Below, in pieces: positions 46,701 to 56,065 of a stretch of DNA of 64,000 bases (position 1 is its first letter; every line of letters begins with the position of its first letter). Origin of the DNA: Branchinecta lynchi (Eukaryota; Arthropoda; Branchiopoda; Anostraca; Branchinectidae); assembly GCA_023053575.1 (NCBI GenBank), contig JAKZAP010000021.1, forward strand, positions 12,276,212-12,340,211, written 5' to 3'. A program made the translations under genes and the position numbers. The notes under the pieces are model-generated. The model worked only from the letters and a program-made list of their open reading frames with translations, was not told the DNA's origin and made no database searches.

Positions 46701-49700
46701 TCATTAAATGTGCCTCAGACTGGGGCGATCTTAAGCAGTAGTATCCAGTAGCATCATGTCTTACTATCAGAGGCGTTACTAGCCAAAATGTTTGGAAGGG
46801 GGGGGGGGCGAGACATTAACCGACTGGCTGGTAATTTTTACCGACTTTTTCTGCAGAAAAAACGACTGTTTTCAACAACAAAAATTACAGTTTTGAAAAA
46901 ATCTGACTATTTGGACGAAAAAATCGTCGTAAGAAAACCGACTGTTTTCATGAAAAAAATCAAATGTTTTGACGGAAAATCGCGTCGCTTCGCGCCTACT
47001 CGGTTATTTTTTACCGACGTCCCCCTCCCCCCCCCCCCCAGTCGTGACCCTCCTGCAGTAGCACCATGTCTTAGTATAGTAGACATGGTATAGTAGTATA
47101 GTAGGAGAGTGAAGAGGTGGGGTGGGGGGAGGTGAGATGGGGGGTGGTGGGTAGGGTGTGACGAGGAAATCATTTTTCTTTCCTATATTCTTTTTTTTCT
47201 CTCTCTCTTTCTTTACCTCTTTTTTCTTTTCTTTCTTTGAAAATACATTAGGTTAGTTTTATGTCATTATTTATTGAATAATTTCAAGTTAAAAGGTGGT
47301 TAGAAGATACAGCCACCCGCAGGACTTTTGTCTTTTATGTGGTTGTTGAGTTTTTTTGTACAATGGTGAAAGTTTTTGGTGAAGTAAAAAATATCTGAAT
47401 CTGAATCTGAAATCTGAGTAGAATCCAGTCTTGCTAATAGTAGAATGCAGTAACAGGGCAGACTTGACATAGAAACATGTAGTAGCATCAGTTCGTACTG
47501 CATGCTACATTTTCGTAGAACTTCATACTACTATTTTGAGATAAATCTTTCATCAGGGTGAAAGGCGAAAGTGCACGTCATAAACGCAAATTACACCGAG
47601 CTTTCTCGCGATAACGTGACTAATGAGCAAGATCTGAAAACATAATACGAACAAAAATTATGGGCCTTAAAAAGTCGGGATCCGGCGAGCTCCCATTGGC
47701 TGAAAAACCGCCTGGCCGCTTACGACAGGCTACGATCGCTTCCGGCAGCTTACGATTGCCATTGGAGGACCCAAACACGTGGCTAACTTCTGGAAGGGTG
47801 CGAGGATTGACCTGTTGAGCGAAACTTATGCCCGGGCCCCACTATAGTCACACCTGGTAATAACGCTGGTAATAAGACCGTCTTACGGTCGAAATTGGGA
47901 AGAAAAGACGCTGAAAACGTAAGATTGTGGAGATGGAAAAATCCATCGACGCCATTTTGAAACGTATCTTTCGAGTGTTTGGACCAGTCACAGACCAGAG
48001 TCGCTGATTTTAGCCCAGTTTTGTTTACGTTTGAGTGATGATGGTGGTAATATATCTTGAATTTCTTCGTTCCAGGTGTGATCGCGATGAAACGTAAGAG
48101 TGGGTAATAACCAAATTAACAAACCAAATTACGTACAGATGTGACTGAATGTGGCCCAGGCATTAGGTCTACTAAATCCGTTATTTATGCAGCGATGTAT
48201 TACGTTTGCGTTTTCCCGTTTTTTGCAGATATCATAGTATCTGATACCACGGTTTAAAACCGTTTTCGCAGTTATCGTGGTGTCTGATACTAAGAACAAA
48301 AGACGTTTTTGCAGTTATCGGGGTAACTGATATTCATTCCCGACCGTGGTATCTGAAAAATTTCTCTCGCTTTTATCGTCTGCAAAACAGAAGCATGGAT
48401 TTTTGTAAAATCGGTGGGAAAGAAGTCTGGCACTTGTGATGTATGTGGATTTTAGTATTTCTTTTGGGAACCCGCAAATTTGGCAATTGTCGTTTTTGCA
48501 AAGCAACCGTGGTATCAGATTACATGATATCTGCAAAAACGCAACTAGTACTATAGTTTGTCATTATTGAATTTATTTATTTATTTTAACTTCGACTACG
48601 GCTTCTAGAGCCATTATACGAAGGGGCAAAAGCGGACATAAGGAAATTCTATTTACCGAGTCAGATTCTATTTACATAAGATGAAATTCTATTTACCGAG
48701 TGAGATTCTATTTACATAAGATGAAATTCTATTTACTGAACCAACTTTTATTTAAATAAAATCAAAATTCTATTTACTTAACGAAAATATATTGACTTAG
48801 CAAAAATTTAATTAACAAAACTTTTTTTGACGACATAACTATTTAACTTAGCCAAAATTTATTTAATAAACTTTCTTCTTATTTTTTTTCTTTCCATTGT
48901 CTGTAAATTCAAAACATGCCCGGTAAAACAAACAAAAATCTGTAAATGCAAAATTTGTCTAAGTAAATAGAAATCAAACGCGCTGTAAATAGAATTTCAT
49001 GTTGTAAATAGAAATTCCCGCGGTAAATAGAATTTGAAATTCCCGATACCGATACGCTCGAAAGCCGATACACAAGCCGGTAGTTTGTGATATCGATACA
49101 AGTTCGTTTTGTATCCAGTATCCTAGGTGGATCTGCTTAAGTGATGATTGCTGAGCTGATGGACTTTTCAACAGGAAGAGGAAGATAGCCAAGGGTGAAG
49201 TAGGCAAATTTTCCAAATCCAAAACAACAGCAGTGTATGCCAGGAAAGAAGAGAGTAGAGGTGCAGGAGATTAAAAATTGCACCAGCAGTGGCCTCAGGC
49301 ACCTCAGTTTAGCAGAAACTGCAAAGAGGATGGGATGCTCATCTAAAACAGTAGTAGAATACTCAAGGAAAGTGGACTCACCAAGAGCAGCCTGACTATC
49401 AGGTATGGCAGACTGTGCCAGACAGGACGCCGTCAATGATGACGTGATTTTGAAGCAAGTTTAGGGGACTGAAATTTCCTTCAAATCTTTCTAGGCCAGG
49501 TTCTGGTTGTGTAAATTTCAGGTTGGATACTCCTCCTGTACCCTGATCAGTTATTTAAAAATCAAAATGCACGCAGAGTGAAAGCTAAAGACATGCTACC
49601 AATCAACGCAGGGGCAGTGCATAGGTTGCAAGACCAATGCGAAACAGGCTTTACTCTGATAACCAAGGCCCTAGTCTGCCATCAGAGGCCTTACTAGCCA

Positions 49701-52700
49701 AAACGTTTGGGAGGGGGGACAAGGCATTAAGCAACTGGCTGGTAAAATTTTTGCTGAAAATTTTGGCAGAAGAACGACTATTTTCAAGAAAAAAAACTAA
49801 AAAAAATCGACTGATTTTCGGAAAAAAAGACTGTTTTGACGAAAAACACATCAAATGTTTTGATGAGACATCGTGGCGCTTCGCGTCGGCTCTTTCTGGC
49901 GCCACCCCCCCCCCCCCCACAGTTGTGACACCCCTGTCTGCCATACCTGATAGTCAGGCTGCTCTTAGTGAGTCTACTTTCCTTGAGTCTTCTAATACTG
50001 TTTTTAGATGAGCATCCCATCCTCTTTGCAGTTTTACTAAGCTGAGGTGCCTGAGGCCACTGCTGATGTAGTTTTTAATCTCCTCCACCTCTACTCTCTT
50101 CTTCACTGGCATACACAACTGTTGCTTTGGGAAATTCGCCTACTTCACCCTTGGTTATCTCCCCCTTCCTGTTAAAAAGTCCATCAGCTCAGCAGTCATC
50201 ACTTCAGCATATCCACCTAGTATAGTGGATACAAAACGAACTTGTATCCATAACACAAACTACTGACTTGTGTATCGGCTTTCGAGCGTATCGGTATCGA
50301 GAATTTCAAATTCTATTTACAGCGCGAAATTCTATTTACAACGTGAAATTCTATTTACAGCGCGTTCAATTTCTATTTACTTAGAAAAATTTTGCATTTA
50401 CAGATTTTTTTTTTTTTTTACCGGGCATGTTTTGAATTTACAGACAATGGAAAGAAAAAAAAATAAGAAGAAACTTTGTTAAATAAATTTTGGCTAAGTC
50501 AAATAGTTTGGTCGTAAAAAAAAGTTTTGTTAATTAAATTTTTGCTAAGTCAATATATTTTCGTTAAGTAAATAGAATTTCATCTTATGTAAATAGAATC
50601 TCACTCGGTAAATAGAATTTCATCTTATGTAAATAGAATCTGACTCGGTAAATAGAATTTCTTGATGTCCGCTTTTGCCCCTTCGTACCATTACACATAC
50701 AACAGATAAAAACAACAACAAAATACATTTAAGATTGAATTATGACTCGACTTAAAGTGTGGCAGAGCCTCAAGGATCCACTGGAACTCACTCGTCGTTC
50801 GGTCTTTTCCCAACGCCCCGTTTCGTCGTTGGAACCATCCATCAGATACTGAATTTGGCAAACCATACACTTTTGAAGTTTTGAATTTCTTGCCTAATTG
50901 TGCCAACATGCTTTCAGGATTTCCTGGACGGATTTTCCCCACATTTATCATATAAAATCTTAACTTTTCCGTATGAAAGTGGTGATGATGCGGAAAGTTC
51001 AGAAAGGAATTGCGATTCCCGATCGCCCAACCCTGGGCGATCGTCTGATATATACAGCCTACGCAGAAAAAAGGCTGCAGTCGAAACTTAGAGAAAGCTC
51101 GGAAATCAGGGATATTCAATAGGAAGATGGAGTAATTACAGTGGCGTGGAGAGCATTTGTGGCTTACCAAGATCCAAGGAATCCGTTTCCAAGGCACGGG
51201 ACGACCTCACCAGACTCTACCTTCTTCACTTCTTTCTTTAGCATGAGGTCCGTGGGTAAGTCCATTATAGTGGTGAGTGTAAGTGTTCCATACCCAACGC
51301 CTGGAACTGGAATTGGATCGGTGAAGATCGCACCTACTCCAGAGACGATTGAACCACCTGTAAGACAAAGATGAATGGGGGAAAGACTAAAGAGGCACGA
51401 CACCGCACGACATAGTATAGGAGGCACGAGTACTAAGAAGAGGCACGAAAACTGAAAGGACCCTTTCAAGCTTCAGAGTGAGAGGCAGGAACAATTTCTT
51501 AACTTGCCTTCTTTTAGGCTCTGAAATTAGTGGAATTACGAACTCTCACTTACTTGTCTTCTTGTAATCCTAGCTAGTCTCTTTTCATTACTCGTACCAC
51601 CTACGCTATGCCGTGCCTCTTTTTAGTCAATCCCAGCCAATGGAAGGGCAGTTCATAGCCAGGATTGGTCACCAAGAACCAGGGTGTACGAGTTACTTCA
51701 GGATACTTTGGCTTACTTAGGGTTACTTTTGGTTACATTGGGTTACATTGCATTGGGTTACTTTGGATTACCTTAGGTTACATTGGGGAGATACTTTTGG
51801 GTTACTTTCCAGGGTGTACGAAGTTACTTTTGGTGACCAACCCTAGGTTCATAGTCAATTGGCCATACAAACGCATGCAGGGAAAAAAAACTACACTTTC
51901 GAGTACCCACTGTATCCCTTACGTTTACTTTATTTAAAAGTCCTTATAGTGTCTCCTATCTTGGTTGTTGTGTGGGGGGCTAGCTTTTCCGAGATCTTGG
52001 GTTTAGAGCCAGAACGCTCTAAATTTATTTAAATCCTGTGTAAACCAATAAACAACGTTCTTCGTCGTGACGTTGCTGGCTCTTCGCTGGGAACACGACG
52101 ATTCTTCATCTGTACGAAGAGTTAGTCATCAAGAATGGGCTGTACCTTGGAACAGCCCTCATGGGAATAATTAAAGTCTTAAACGACTGGAAACAGTTGT
52201 TTCCTTGAAAACAGTTGGAAAATGTTTTTACAGAGCAAACACAACATCATGATTTTCCTTCCGAAGTTTCTGCACTCTCGTCATCAAGTTAAAAGGACTT
52301 AATTTTTCCGTATGGAACTGATAATGGTAAAAAGAAAAATCTTGACAGGAATTCTAGTCCGGAAGCACCCGATCCTGATCGTTTCTTCAATGTAAAATTT
52401 GTTTTTGCCGTATTTACAACTGGGATTAATCTTGTCTCTACTGAGATAAGATTATCTCTAATTCGGATTAATCTTGTCCCAGTAGAGATAAGATTAATTC
52501 CAGTAGCAAATACTGCAGTTAACTTTAATCCTTATTCGGAGGAATTTTGTACAGTGCTGTATGGAAATAATTAAAGTCGTAAACGATTGGAAATAGTTGT
52601 TTCCAACTGGAACAGCTACAATTGGAATAAAAAACTGTCGTTTATTGTCCCGTAACACAATTTACTTATTATGCGTAACATGGTATAACGTTTTCAAAAT

Positions 52701-53136
52701 CACAATAGACAACATCTCAAGTGTTGTCTGTTCAGACTGCGCATCCTTGTGTTATCTGTTTGAAACTTCTGACACTGCAGTAAAAGTGGCTTGTGAGTGG
52801 CTTGACCGCTCATTCCTCTAAAGTGGCGATGAAAGATAGGGGTAGTAGAATTTTATGAGAGTATCACGAAAGAATAAACAGAGACTTATTCTAGTGACAT
52901 TTCGGCCCTTCTTCGCAAGGATCCTCTTCGGGCTTTAGCTAATGAGAACGAACCTGTGGTCTATAATATTTCTAGATACATTTTTTTTTTGTAGAGGCAA
53001 ATGGCCTACTTTTAGCACTATATTATTATTATTATTATTATAATCACTTACCACAGTCTTCAACAGAGGCGACGCGACCAACATAGCGGCCGTGGGTGAC
53101 GGAGAGAGCGGCCAGAGCTGCCAGGAAGAGCTTCAT
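36633..53136 (-). CDS. GM2-activator-like secreted lipid-binding protein with optional Thr/Pro-rich repeat tail
   Basis: Five coding exons (53136-53052, 51357-51168, 46178-46025, 38932-38841, 37713-36633) join in phases 1, 2, 0 and 2 to a 533-residue protein. Residues 1-16 form a signal peptide (MKLFLAALAALSVTHG). Residues 28-174 match the GM2 activator protein fold: DPIPVPG (about 42-48), LKKEVKK, VPCLGNGFLGSC, CPYFPEDIPCECPF and ILGC. All eight cysteines of the family are present (28, 83, 92, 97, 108, 117, 119, 164), so four disulfides are expected. In vertebrates GM2A lifts gangliosides from membranes for hydrolysis in the lysosome. A secreted or lysosomal lipid-carrier role is inferred here. 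Residues 175-533 are 12 to 13 repeats of 26 residues. An alternative acceptor yields a 180-residue protein without the tail. Introns span about 16 kb and are full of transposons. Confidence 0.85.
36720..37700. repeat. 78-bp coding minisatellite, 12-13 units
   Basis: Period 78 (26 codons). Units differ by a few bases. The central and right units are nearly identical, while the unit at the 36.7-kb end is most diverged, which suggests recent homogenisation in the upstream part of the tail. Three frames stay open throughout because 78 is a multiple of 3. Confidence 0.9.
37746..37769 (-). promoter_or_regulatory. Alternative 3' splice site with early stop
   Basis: TATATCTCACTGTGTTCTTTAG ends at 37768. 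Used as acceptor, it joins exon 4 in phase (AG|A) and adds R-TSNRTL, then TAG at 37748-37746. The product is 180 residues, about the length of GM2A family proteins. It lies 54 bases upstream of the acceptor that opens the repeat tail. Confidence 0.6.
37770..38253. other. Gap: intron 4, proximal part
   Basis: No exon seen. It ends with TTATTACAGCGCGCCCCGAGGAAAAG, which recurs at about 39527-39560. Confidence 0.4.
38254..38378. repeat. Family D short hairpin
   Basis: TTCAGCCCAAGCTGACTGCG, ATCATATTTGACGGTGAAAAAC and TTTGGACCGTCAAATAT pair across about 110 bases. Confidence 0.65.
38841..38932 (-). CDS. GM2-activator-like gene, exon 4
   Basis: Acceptor CTTCTTTTTACAG, donor AATAG|GTAAGT. It codes GDYEQLIRLYSAAA..ILGCALMKFTLVN plus AG. 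It matches the C-terminal strands of GM2A (G-x-Y-x-x-E-x-x-L-S..LGC), including the eighth cysteine. Two acceptors downstream, at 37768 and 37714, both continue it in phase. Confidence 0.85.
38933..40261. other. Gap: intron 3, distal part
   Basis: No recognised repeat except TTATTACAGCGCGC near 39527. On -, a possible exon at 39880-39770 is listed separately. Confidence 0.4.
39770..39880 (-). CDS. Possible terminal exon inside intron 3
   Basis: Acceptor AAGATCACTGCAG, then 36 codons reading CRLMAPKSHHTAYELGYGG and onward to SRF and TGA. AATAAA lies at about 39676-39671 on the same strand, about 95 bases after the stop. The composition looks protein-like. No partner exon is known. It begins in phase 0, so it could join GM2-activator exon 3 (phase 0) as an alternative end, which would drop the eighth cysteine. 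Speculative. Confidence 0.25.
   Translation of the reverse strand, partial: CRLMAPKSHHTAYELGYGGTYFAFTFNEIEQTHSRF
40262..40497. repeat. Family D element
   Basis: TTCAGCCGAAGCGGAGTGCG, GCCCGTCTTGGCAAGGGTCC, then GCTTGAGCCTTTAGGGGCCCC and AAGAAGGGCTGAAATATAGC on the return arm. Confidence 0.65.
40515..41612 (-). repeat. Family A element, full-length
   Basis: Read on -, the left end is at 41612 (GGATCCCAAAACGTAAGTGG) and the right end at about 40520 (CCCATCGAAACATTTGGTCTTG). Five internal units of about 135 bp with GGCCGGATTCCGGGCGAACTA are visible on +. Confidence 0.8.
41940..42715 (+). repeat. Degenerate tandem repeat, about 145-bp period
   Basis: Five units, marked by GGGCAAATGGGCCCAGATTGCC and its variants at about 42100, 42241, 42390, 42531 and 42687, each with 'AACTTG' and 'CATAACT' phrases between. 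Only this one locus in the window. Confidence 0.65.
42716..43781. other. Gap: intron 3, no gene
   Basis: A TTA microsatellite lies at about 43216-43235. A duplicated phrase, CCATTTTCCATATGCATTCTG / CCATTTTCCATGTGCATTATG, lies at about 43360 and 43530. Confidence 0.45.
43782..45056 (+). repeat. Family A element, longest copy
   Basis: Starts TTTTTTGGGATCCCAAAACG with a long CCGT-rich run and ends GGGATCCCATAGAAACCTTTGGTCTTG. Six or so internal units; those at 44180-44400 are nearly identical, a sign of recent local amplification. Confidence 0.8.
45057..45558 (+). repeat. SINE-like fragment with long A tail, then unrecognised sequence
   Basis: CATACTCCGCTGTTACACAAAAGCGGATCATAAATAAA followed by a run of A to about 45247. 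The remainder to 45558 shows nothing. Confidence 0.5.
45559..46003. mobile_element. Family H element with nested family G
   Basis: CCCGATGAAAAATTTGTAGCC at left and AAATTTTTCATCGGG at right. A family G element occupies 45716-45884 and carries TA on both sides. The right edge is 21 bases into the intron, next to the exon 3 donor of the GM2-activator-like gene. Confidence 0.75.
45716..45884. mobile_element. Family G element nested in family H
   Basis: CACTGTGAAAAGTTTGTCCG at left and GGAACTTTTTACAGTG at right. Core inverted repeat TCGGATTATTCTTATCTC / AGATAAGATGAATCTGAG. Confidence 0.75.
46025..46178 (-). CDS. GM2-activator-like gene, exon 3
   Basis: Acceptor GTTTATGTTTTTAG, donor GGACCG|GTAAGC. 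154 bases. The first base completes Cys92. It codes for EVDVCGALVALPEVFC, CPYFPEDIPCECPF and a strand ending in YGP. It holds five of the eight family cysteines counting Cys92. The C-x-C pair corresponds to the PCHC pair of GM2A. Confidence 0.85.
46179..46611. other. Gap: intron 2, nothing recognised
   Basis: No exon or repeat except a tandem AATCAATC at 46190. Confidence 0.4.
46612..47556. mobile_element. Family H element, expanded, with nested hAT-like element
   Basis: The left side (AGAAATATTTGTAGCCTGCGTAG) and the right end (TTTTGAGATAAATCTTTCATC) bracket the GTAGCATC repeats. A hAT-like element lies at about 46768-47055. A CT-rich tract and TTTTTTCTCTCTCTC at 47180-47235 are further insertions or expansions. 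Confidence 0.6.
46768..47055. mobile_element. hAT-like short element
   Basis: CAGAGGCGTTACTAGCC, a G run and 'ACCGACTGGCTGG' at left; CCCCCCCCCC and GTCGTGACCCTCCTG at right. It belongs with 23930-24255. No clean 8-bp duplication was found; its flanks are the repetitive AGTAGCATCATGTCTTA of family H. Confidence 0.65.
47557..48205. other. Gap: intron 2, nothing recognised
   Basis: GC-richer patch at 47690-47790 with repeated CTTACGA motifs. No exon. Confidence 0.4.
48206..48545. mobile_element. Inverted-repeat element with GCAGATATCAT ends
   Basis: The left end reads TTTTTTGCAGATATCATAGT, then ATCTGATACCACGG; the right end reads CCGTGGTATCAGAT, then TACATGATATCTGC. The GTTTTTGCAGTTATCG phrase repeats inside. 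About 340 bp, no ORF. Confidence 0.65.
48572..48616 (-). repeat. SINE copy, left part
   Basis: Reverse of 25085-25165. It is interrupted after CCATTA (48611-48616) by the fold-back element and resumes at 50688. Confidence 0.75.
48617..50687. mobile_element. Fold-back element, 2.07 kb, long inverted repeats
   Basis: Ends TACGAAGGGGCAAAAGCGGA and its complement. The arms reach about 48617-49440 and 49945-50687. The outer parts are built of TTCTATTTAC subrepeats, the inner parts of unique sequence that pairs across the centre (for example ACTATCAGG..GCCATACCTGATAG). CCATTA is duplicated at both edges (48611-48616, 50688-50693). A hAT-like element sits in the centre-right. There is no transposase gene. 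The layout of long inverted repeats with internal subrepeats is that of fold-back transposons; the family name is inference. Confidence 0.8.
49683..49936. mobile_element. hAT-like short element inside the fold-back element
   Basis: Starts CAGAGGCCTTACTAGCC, ends TTGTGACACCCCTG, and is bounded by a perfect TCTGCCAT duplication (49675-49682, 49937-49944). 254 bp, with a C run near the right end. Confidence 0.85.
50688..51167. other. SINE right part, then intron with nothing recognised
   Basis: CCATTACACATACAACAG, then ATAAAAACAACAAC, completes the SINE to about 50735. The remaining 430 bases to the exon 2 donor show no feature. Confidence 0.5.
51168..51357 (-). CDS. GM2-activator-like gene, exon 2
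   Basis: Acceptor CATCTTTGTCTTACAG, donor TCTTG|GTAAGC. 190 bases, phase 1 in and 2 out. It codes the first beta strands: GSIVSGVGAIFTDP, IPVPG, a TLTLTT strand, LKKEVKKV and VPCLGNGFLGSC (Cys split into exon 3). It aligns with the D-P-I-x-V-P-G and L-x-K-E-V segments of GM2A. Confidence 0.85.
51385..51628. mobile_element. Inverted-repeat element with GACTAAA..GAGGCAC ends
   Basis: The left end is GACTAAAGAGGCACGAC and the right end is GTGCCTCTTTTTAGTC. Subterminal CATAGTATAGGAGGCACGAG pairs with CTCGTACCACCTACGCTATG. It starts 27 bases upstream of the exon 2 acceptor. Confidence 0.65.
51680..51860. repeat. Short tandem GGTTACNTT minisatellite
   Basis: Units of about 10 bp such as GGGTTACATT, framed by two copies of CCAGGGTGTACGA(A)GTTACTT and by inverted GGTCACCAA / TTGGTGACC. 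Confidence 0.65.
51861..52389. other. Gap: intron 1, nothing recognised
   Basis: TTAAAGTC(T/G)TAAACGA(C/T)TGGAAA is duplicated at about 52165 and 52570. No exon. Confidence 0.4.
52390..52555. mobile_element. Family G element
   Basis: AATGTAAAATTTGTTTTTGC at a mutated left end and GGAATTTTGTACAGTG at the right. Core GGGATTAATCTTGTCTC and GCAAATACTGCAGTTAAC. Confidence 0.65.
52620..52785. repeat. Family F fragment (right part)
   Basis: ATTATGCGTAACATGG, ACAACATCTCAAGTGTTGTC, GACTGCGCATCCTTGTG and GAAACTTCTGACACTG. The left end is missing. Confidence 0.6.
53052..53136 (-). CDS. GM2-activator-like gene, exon 1 (signal peptide)
   Basis: ATG at 53136-53134 with AACA before it. 28 codons: MKLFLAALAALSVTHG signal peptide, then RYVGRVASVEDC with the first family cysteine. 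Donor TGTG|GTAAGTG (phase 1). A TATA box lies 55 bases upstream. Confidence 0.85.
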
Positions 53137-53190
53137 TGTTTATAACAGACTGACACGACAAGAAAGACGGCATATTGGTCTTTAGTTTTC

Positions 53191-53200
53191 CCTTATATAT
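53191..53200 (-). promoter_or_regulatory. TATA box of the GM2-activator-like gene
   Basis: ATATATAAGG on the - strand, 55 bases before the ATG. The mRNA would start at about 53160-53170, giving a 5' leader of about 30 bases. The leader needs no intron. Confidence 0.7.
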
Positions 53201-54969
53201 TTTTCATCCCTTATCACAGCGGCGGAAAATTCTGGAATTTTGCTTTCGCTTGTAGAAAAGTTGGCAAATAGCCTTGCTGAGGGGCTAGGTACTTTAAGAA
53301 AATTTGTGTTACTATCGCTATCGTCGCGGGTTGCCGCGTCGGACGCAAATTTGCTTCTTAAATAGTAGTGAATGAGTAAAATAAACAATAGTTGCGTTTT
53401 TGATCCCGATTGTCCTCACAGTGCTACTTCACACGTTATTAAATTTAGACTATTACTATTAAATTTAGCCAATCCTTATTTTTTTGCGTTTTTGTCAAAA
53501 ACGAGAACGAGGAAGGATTCGAATTTTTGCAGAATTGAGAATTTGGTTGGATAGTCACTTCTCGATTCGCCGTTCCTCGTTTTTAGCAGTCCTTACTCAA
53601 TAATAAAAAATGCTAATTTGTAAGAAGATTCAGAAACCAGTAGGGAGATTTGAGATAAAAAAAGCACTCTTTTTGTTGTCGCAGTGTTGCCACTTCTCTC
53701 TGACGGAACCTGTGACATTTGGCCGGAAAAATCTGCGACATTCTGGCGCCCACAAAATCTGGTTCTTTTTTCACTTTTAAAGAAAAACTCTTCGAGTCTG
53801 AGGTTCCAGTTTGTTATACGAGGTGCTAATAGTCGTAAGAAATAAAACACAAGAAATAATCATTTGTTTCCGAAAATATTTGCCTAGAAATAGGCCAAAA
53901 TGCTTTGAACCGCAGAAAACTCTTGATGACTAACCCACCTTGCCAATTCAAAATCGCCGGGTACGTAGCGGAAGAGCCAGAGGTGGTATCACCTTGGGTA
54001 TCACAGCTGCTCCCGAAGGTCGAAGTGATTGTTTGAAACAGGATTTGAGCTGTTGAGTTTGAGTCTTAGTGAGACGTTTTCTCGTTCTTCCTGAGGATCA
54101 CTGGCGTGTTTTGGACTTGGCTATATAGAGTATTTGCGACATTTTTGGCAGTGCGATTTCCTGTGACAAATTTTCACAGCTTTGAATCTAGGGATAAGTT
54201 GAAAACTTATGACAAACCGCAGAACTGTGCAACCAGTGGCAACATTGATTGAGTTGTCGCAGTACAGAACCTGTAAGGCAGCAGAGCCTGCTAGTGATTG
54301 GACTAGAGTTCCTGGTCCCTCTTTCGGTTTCCGCCCGCGAGGAACTCAAATGTCTGTTTTCAGAGTTATTCCATAATTCGGAGTTTTCATTACTCAGGTT
54401 TGCCAGTCTTCTTCTTGTTGAAGTCTCATGCTTCTTCGGTTAGACCTGACAGAGTTGCGGCGACGGGGAATCTGTTGGAGAAAACGTACAAACATACAAA
54501 GTTCAAGCTCTTAGCCCCTCAGTAAAACTAGAAGAATCATTATTGACGATTTACTTTTCGAGATTAGGCCTATTTCCGAATATTGGGATTATTTCGCGGT
54601 TGTTTGACAGATTCTGCAAACATTGATAGGCCGCCAAGATCGGCAAACACTATTTCATCTGCCTTAGGAGAACTCTGAGGGATCAGACTCCTCGTGACGT
54701 GAGTGAAACGGATGCCATTCCTCTAATCCCGTATACTTATACTTCGTGTAAAGTTTTGCTTTTTTAGTATTCTCGCACTGCTGTATCAAGTATCACTTCT
54801 AATTTTCAAATCTTTTCTGGTTTTGTTGTCCAATAACAGTAAACATAGGTTTAGGATTTCAGACCAGTTCCAAGATTATCTGACATTCCTTGTGCGTTAA
54901 TTCTTGCCATAAACGTTTGATGAATGTGATCAAATTTTCCGGAAACGAATTTAAAGCACATACGACTCT
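53201..54969. other. Gap: upstream of the GM2-activator-like gene, nothing recognised
   Basis: Regulatory sequence of the - gene should be here. TAAATTTAGACTATTACTATTAAATTTAG lies near 53440 and GTGTTGCCAC near 53690. No gene or repeat that I can support. Confidence 0.4.
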
Positions 54970-55310
54970 AGAGGCGTATTCTCGCCGTTCCCCGAAGACT
55001 CCAGTCCCCACCGACGGGGAGTGCTCCGATTATCATCACCATCATCGAAAAGGATTCCCTTTCAGATTCGGAGGGGTTTTTGCTGGCGTTGGTGCAATGG
55101 AAAATTAATTAAAAACAATCAGAATAAACAAAACCAAAAATAAAGTGGATCCAGACTAATTTCGTCAACTACATTTATTTTTTTAGAACAAAATCCAATT
55201 TCGAAGCATTCACCATGTTCTCGTTGTTTTCCGGACGCGGAGTCCGCGTGGAGTGACTCCCTTCGATTCCCCGAGGAGTCCTCGGGGAACGGCGAGAAAA
55301 CGCCTTAGAT
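54970..55310. mobile_element. Family E palindromic element
   Basis: Left AGGCGTATTCTCGCCGTTCCCC, right GGGGAACGGCGAGAAAACGCCT. The centre shares TTCCCTTTCAGATTCGGAGG and AATTAATTAAAAACAATCAG with 29780-30190. Confidence 0.75.
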
Positions 55311-55739
55311 CTAATACCTATAGGTTAGAACCGAAGTTAGTTCCATATATCATTCTGCGTTTTACTTTATTTTGCTTCCTTATGGAATTATGAGCTTCTG
55401 GAATCCCCGTCTTTCGCAAATGCCAAAAACTCAAACTTCGGCGAAGGCTTCAAGGTCCGCCGACAACTCTTGCGTATAAGGATATGATAGGCTTCAAACT
55501 GTTGTTTATTTGTTTTGGAAGACATGCTAGGCTCACCAGGTTTCGGACTTCTTCTGTTTTGCTTGGTTTTAACACTTTTTAATCACGGAGGAAGGCTGCA
55601 TAGAGTAGACAAGCGCACTGTCAAGAAAATCGGTATTTTCGCTTGGAATGTAGTTGTGTTTTTGAAAAACCGTATTTCTGGGCTACATCATCGTCGAAAA
55701 ATCGTTTCTAGTAAGGGTTTTGTGCTTACAGGTCAATTC
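55311..55739. other. Gap: nothing recognised
   Basis: A short hydrophobic frame at 55515 lacks support. Confidence 0.35.
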
Positions 55740-56065
55740 CTGTCCGCTAGGTTTCGTCGTGATCTCTGGACCCCAAGTATGTAGATTTCCAGTACCCCCC
55801 CTCCATACACAGTGACCGGCTCCGATCCGGACCTGGGAAGGGAACATCTAGGACATGTGGTCCTGCCAAGTATCAAGTTCGATCCTAATCGGATCACCCG
55901 TTCGAAGAGTGATACATTTCACAAGATTTCTGGGACCTCCTCCCCCAGTACCCGGATCCGGTCCGATTCTGTAAACGATGTATATAGGGCGTATACTTGT
56001 CAAAGTCAGTATGGTCGTGTCCCTCCCCATGCCTGCCAAGTTTCATCCATACCGACCAAAGCCTA
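55740..56065 (+). repeat. Family I repeat
   Basis: GGTTTCGTCGTGATCTCTGG, CAGTGACCGGCTCCGATCCGG, GATCCTAATCGGATCACCCG and GCCTGCCAAGTTTCATCC, as in the 22.3-kb and 7.7-kb copies. Confidence 0.55.

Noticed and set aside
51164..51469. 101-codon minus frame with a signal-peptide-like start that contains exon 2 of the GM2-activator-like gene
   Set aside because: Its first part is intron and MITE sequence. The acceptor CTTACAG at 51358 and the phase with exon 1 show where coding begins.
51680..51860. GGTTAC repeats resembling telomere DNA
   Set aside because: The unit is about 10 bp and irregular (GGGTTACATT), unlike TTAGGG or TTAGG arrays. It is a local minisatellite.
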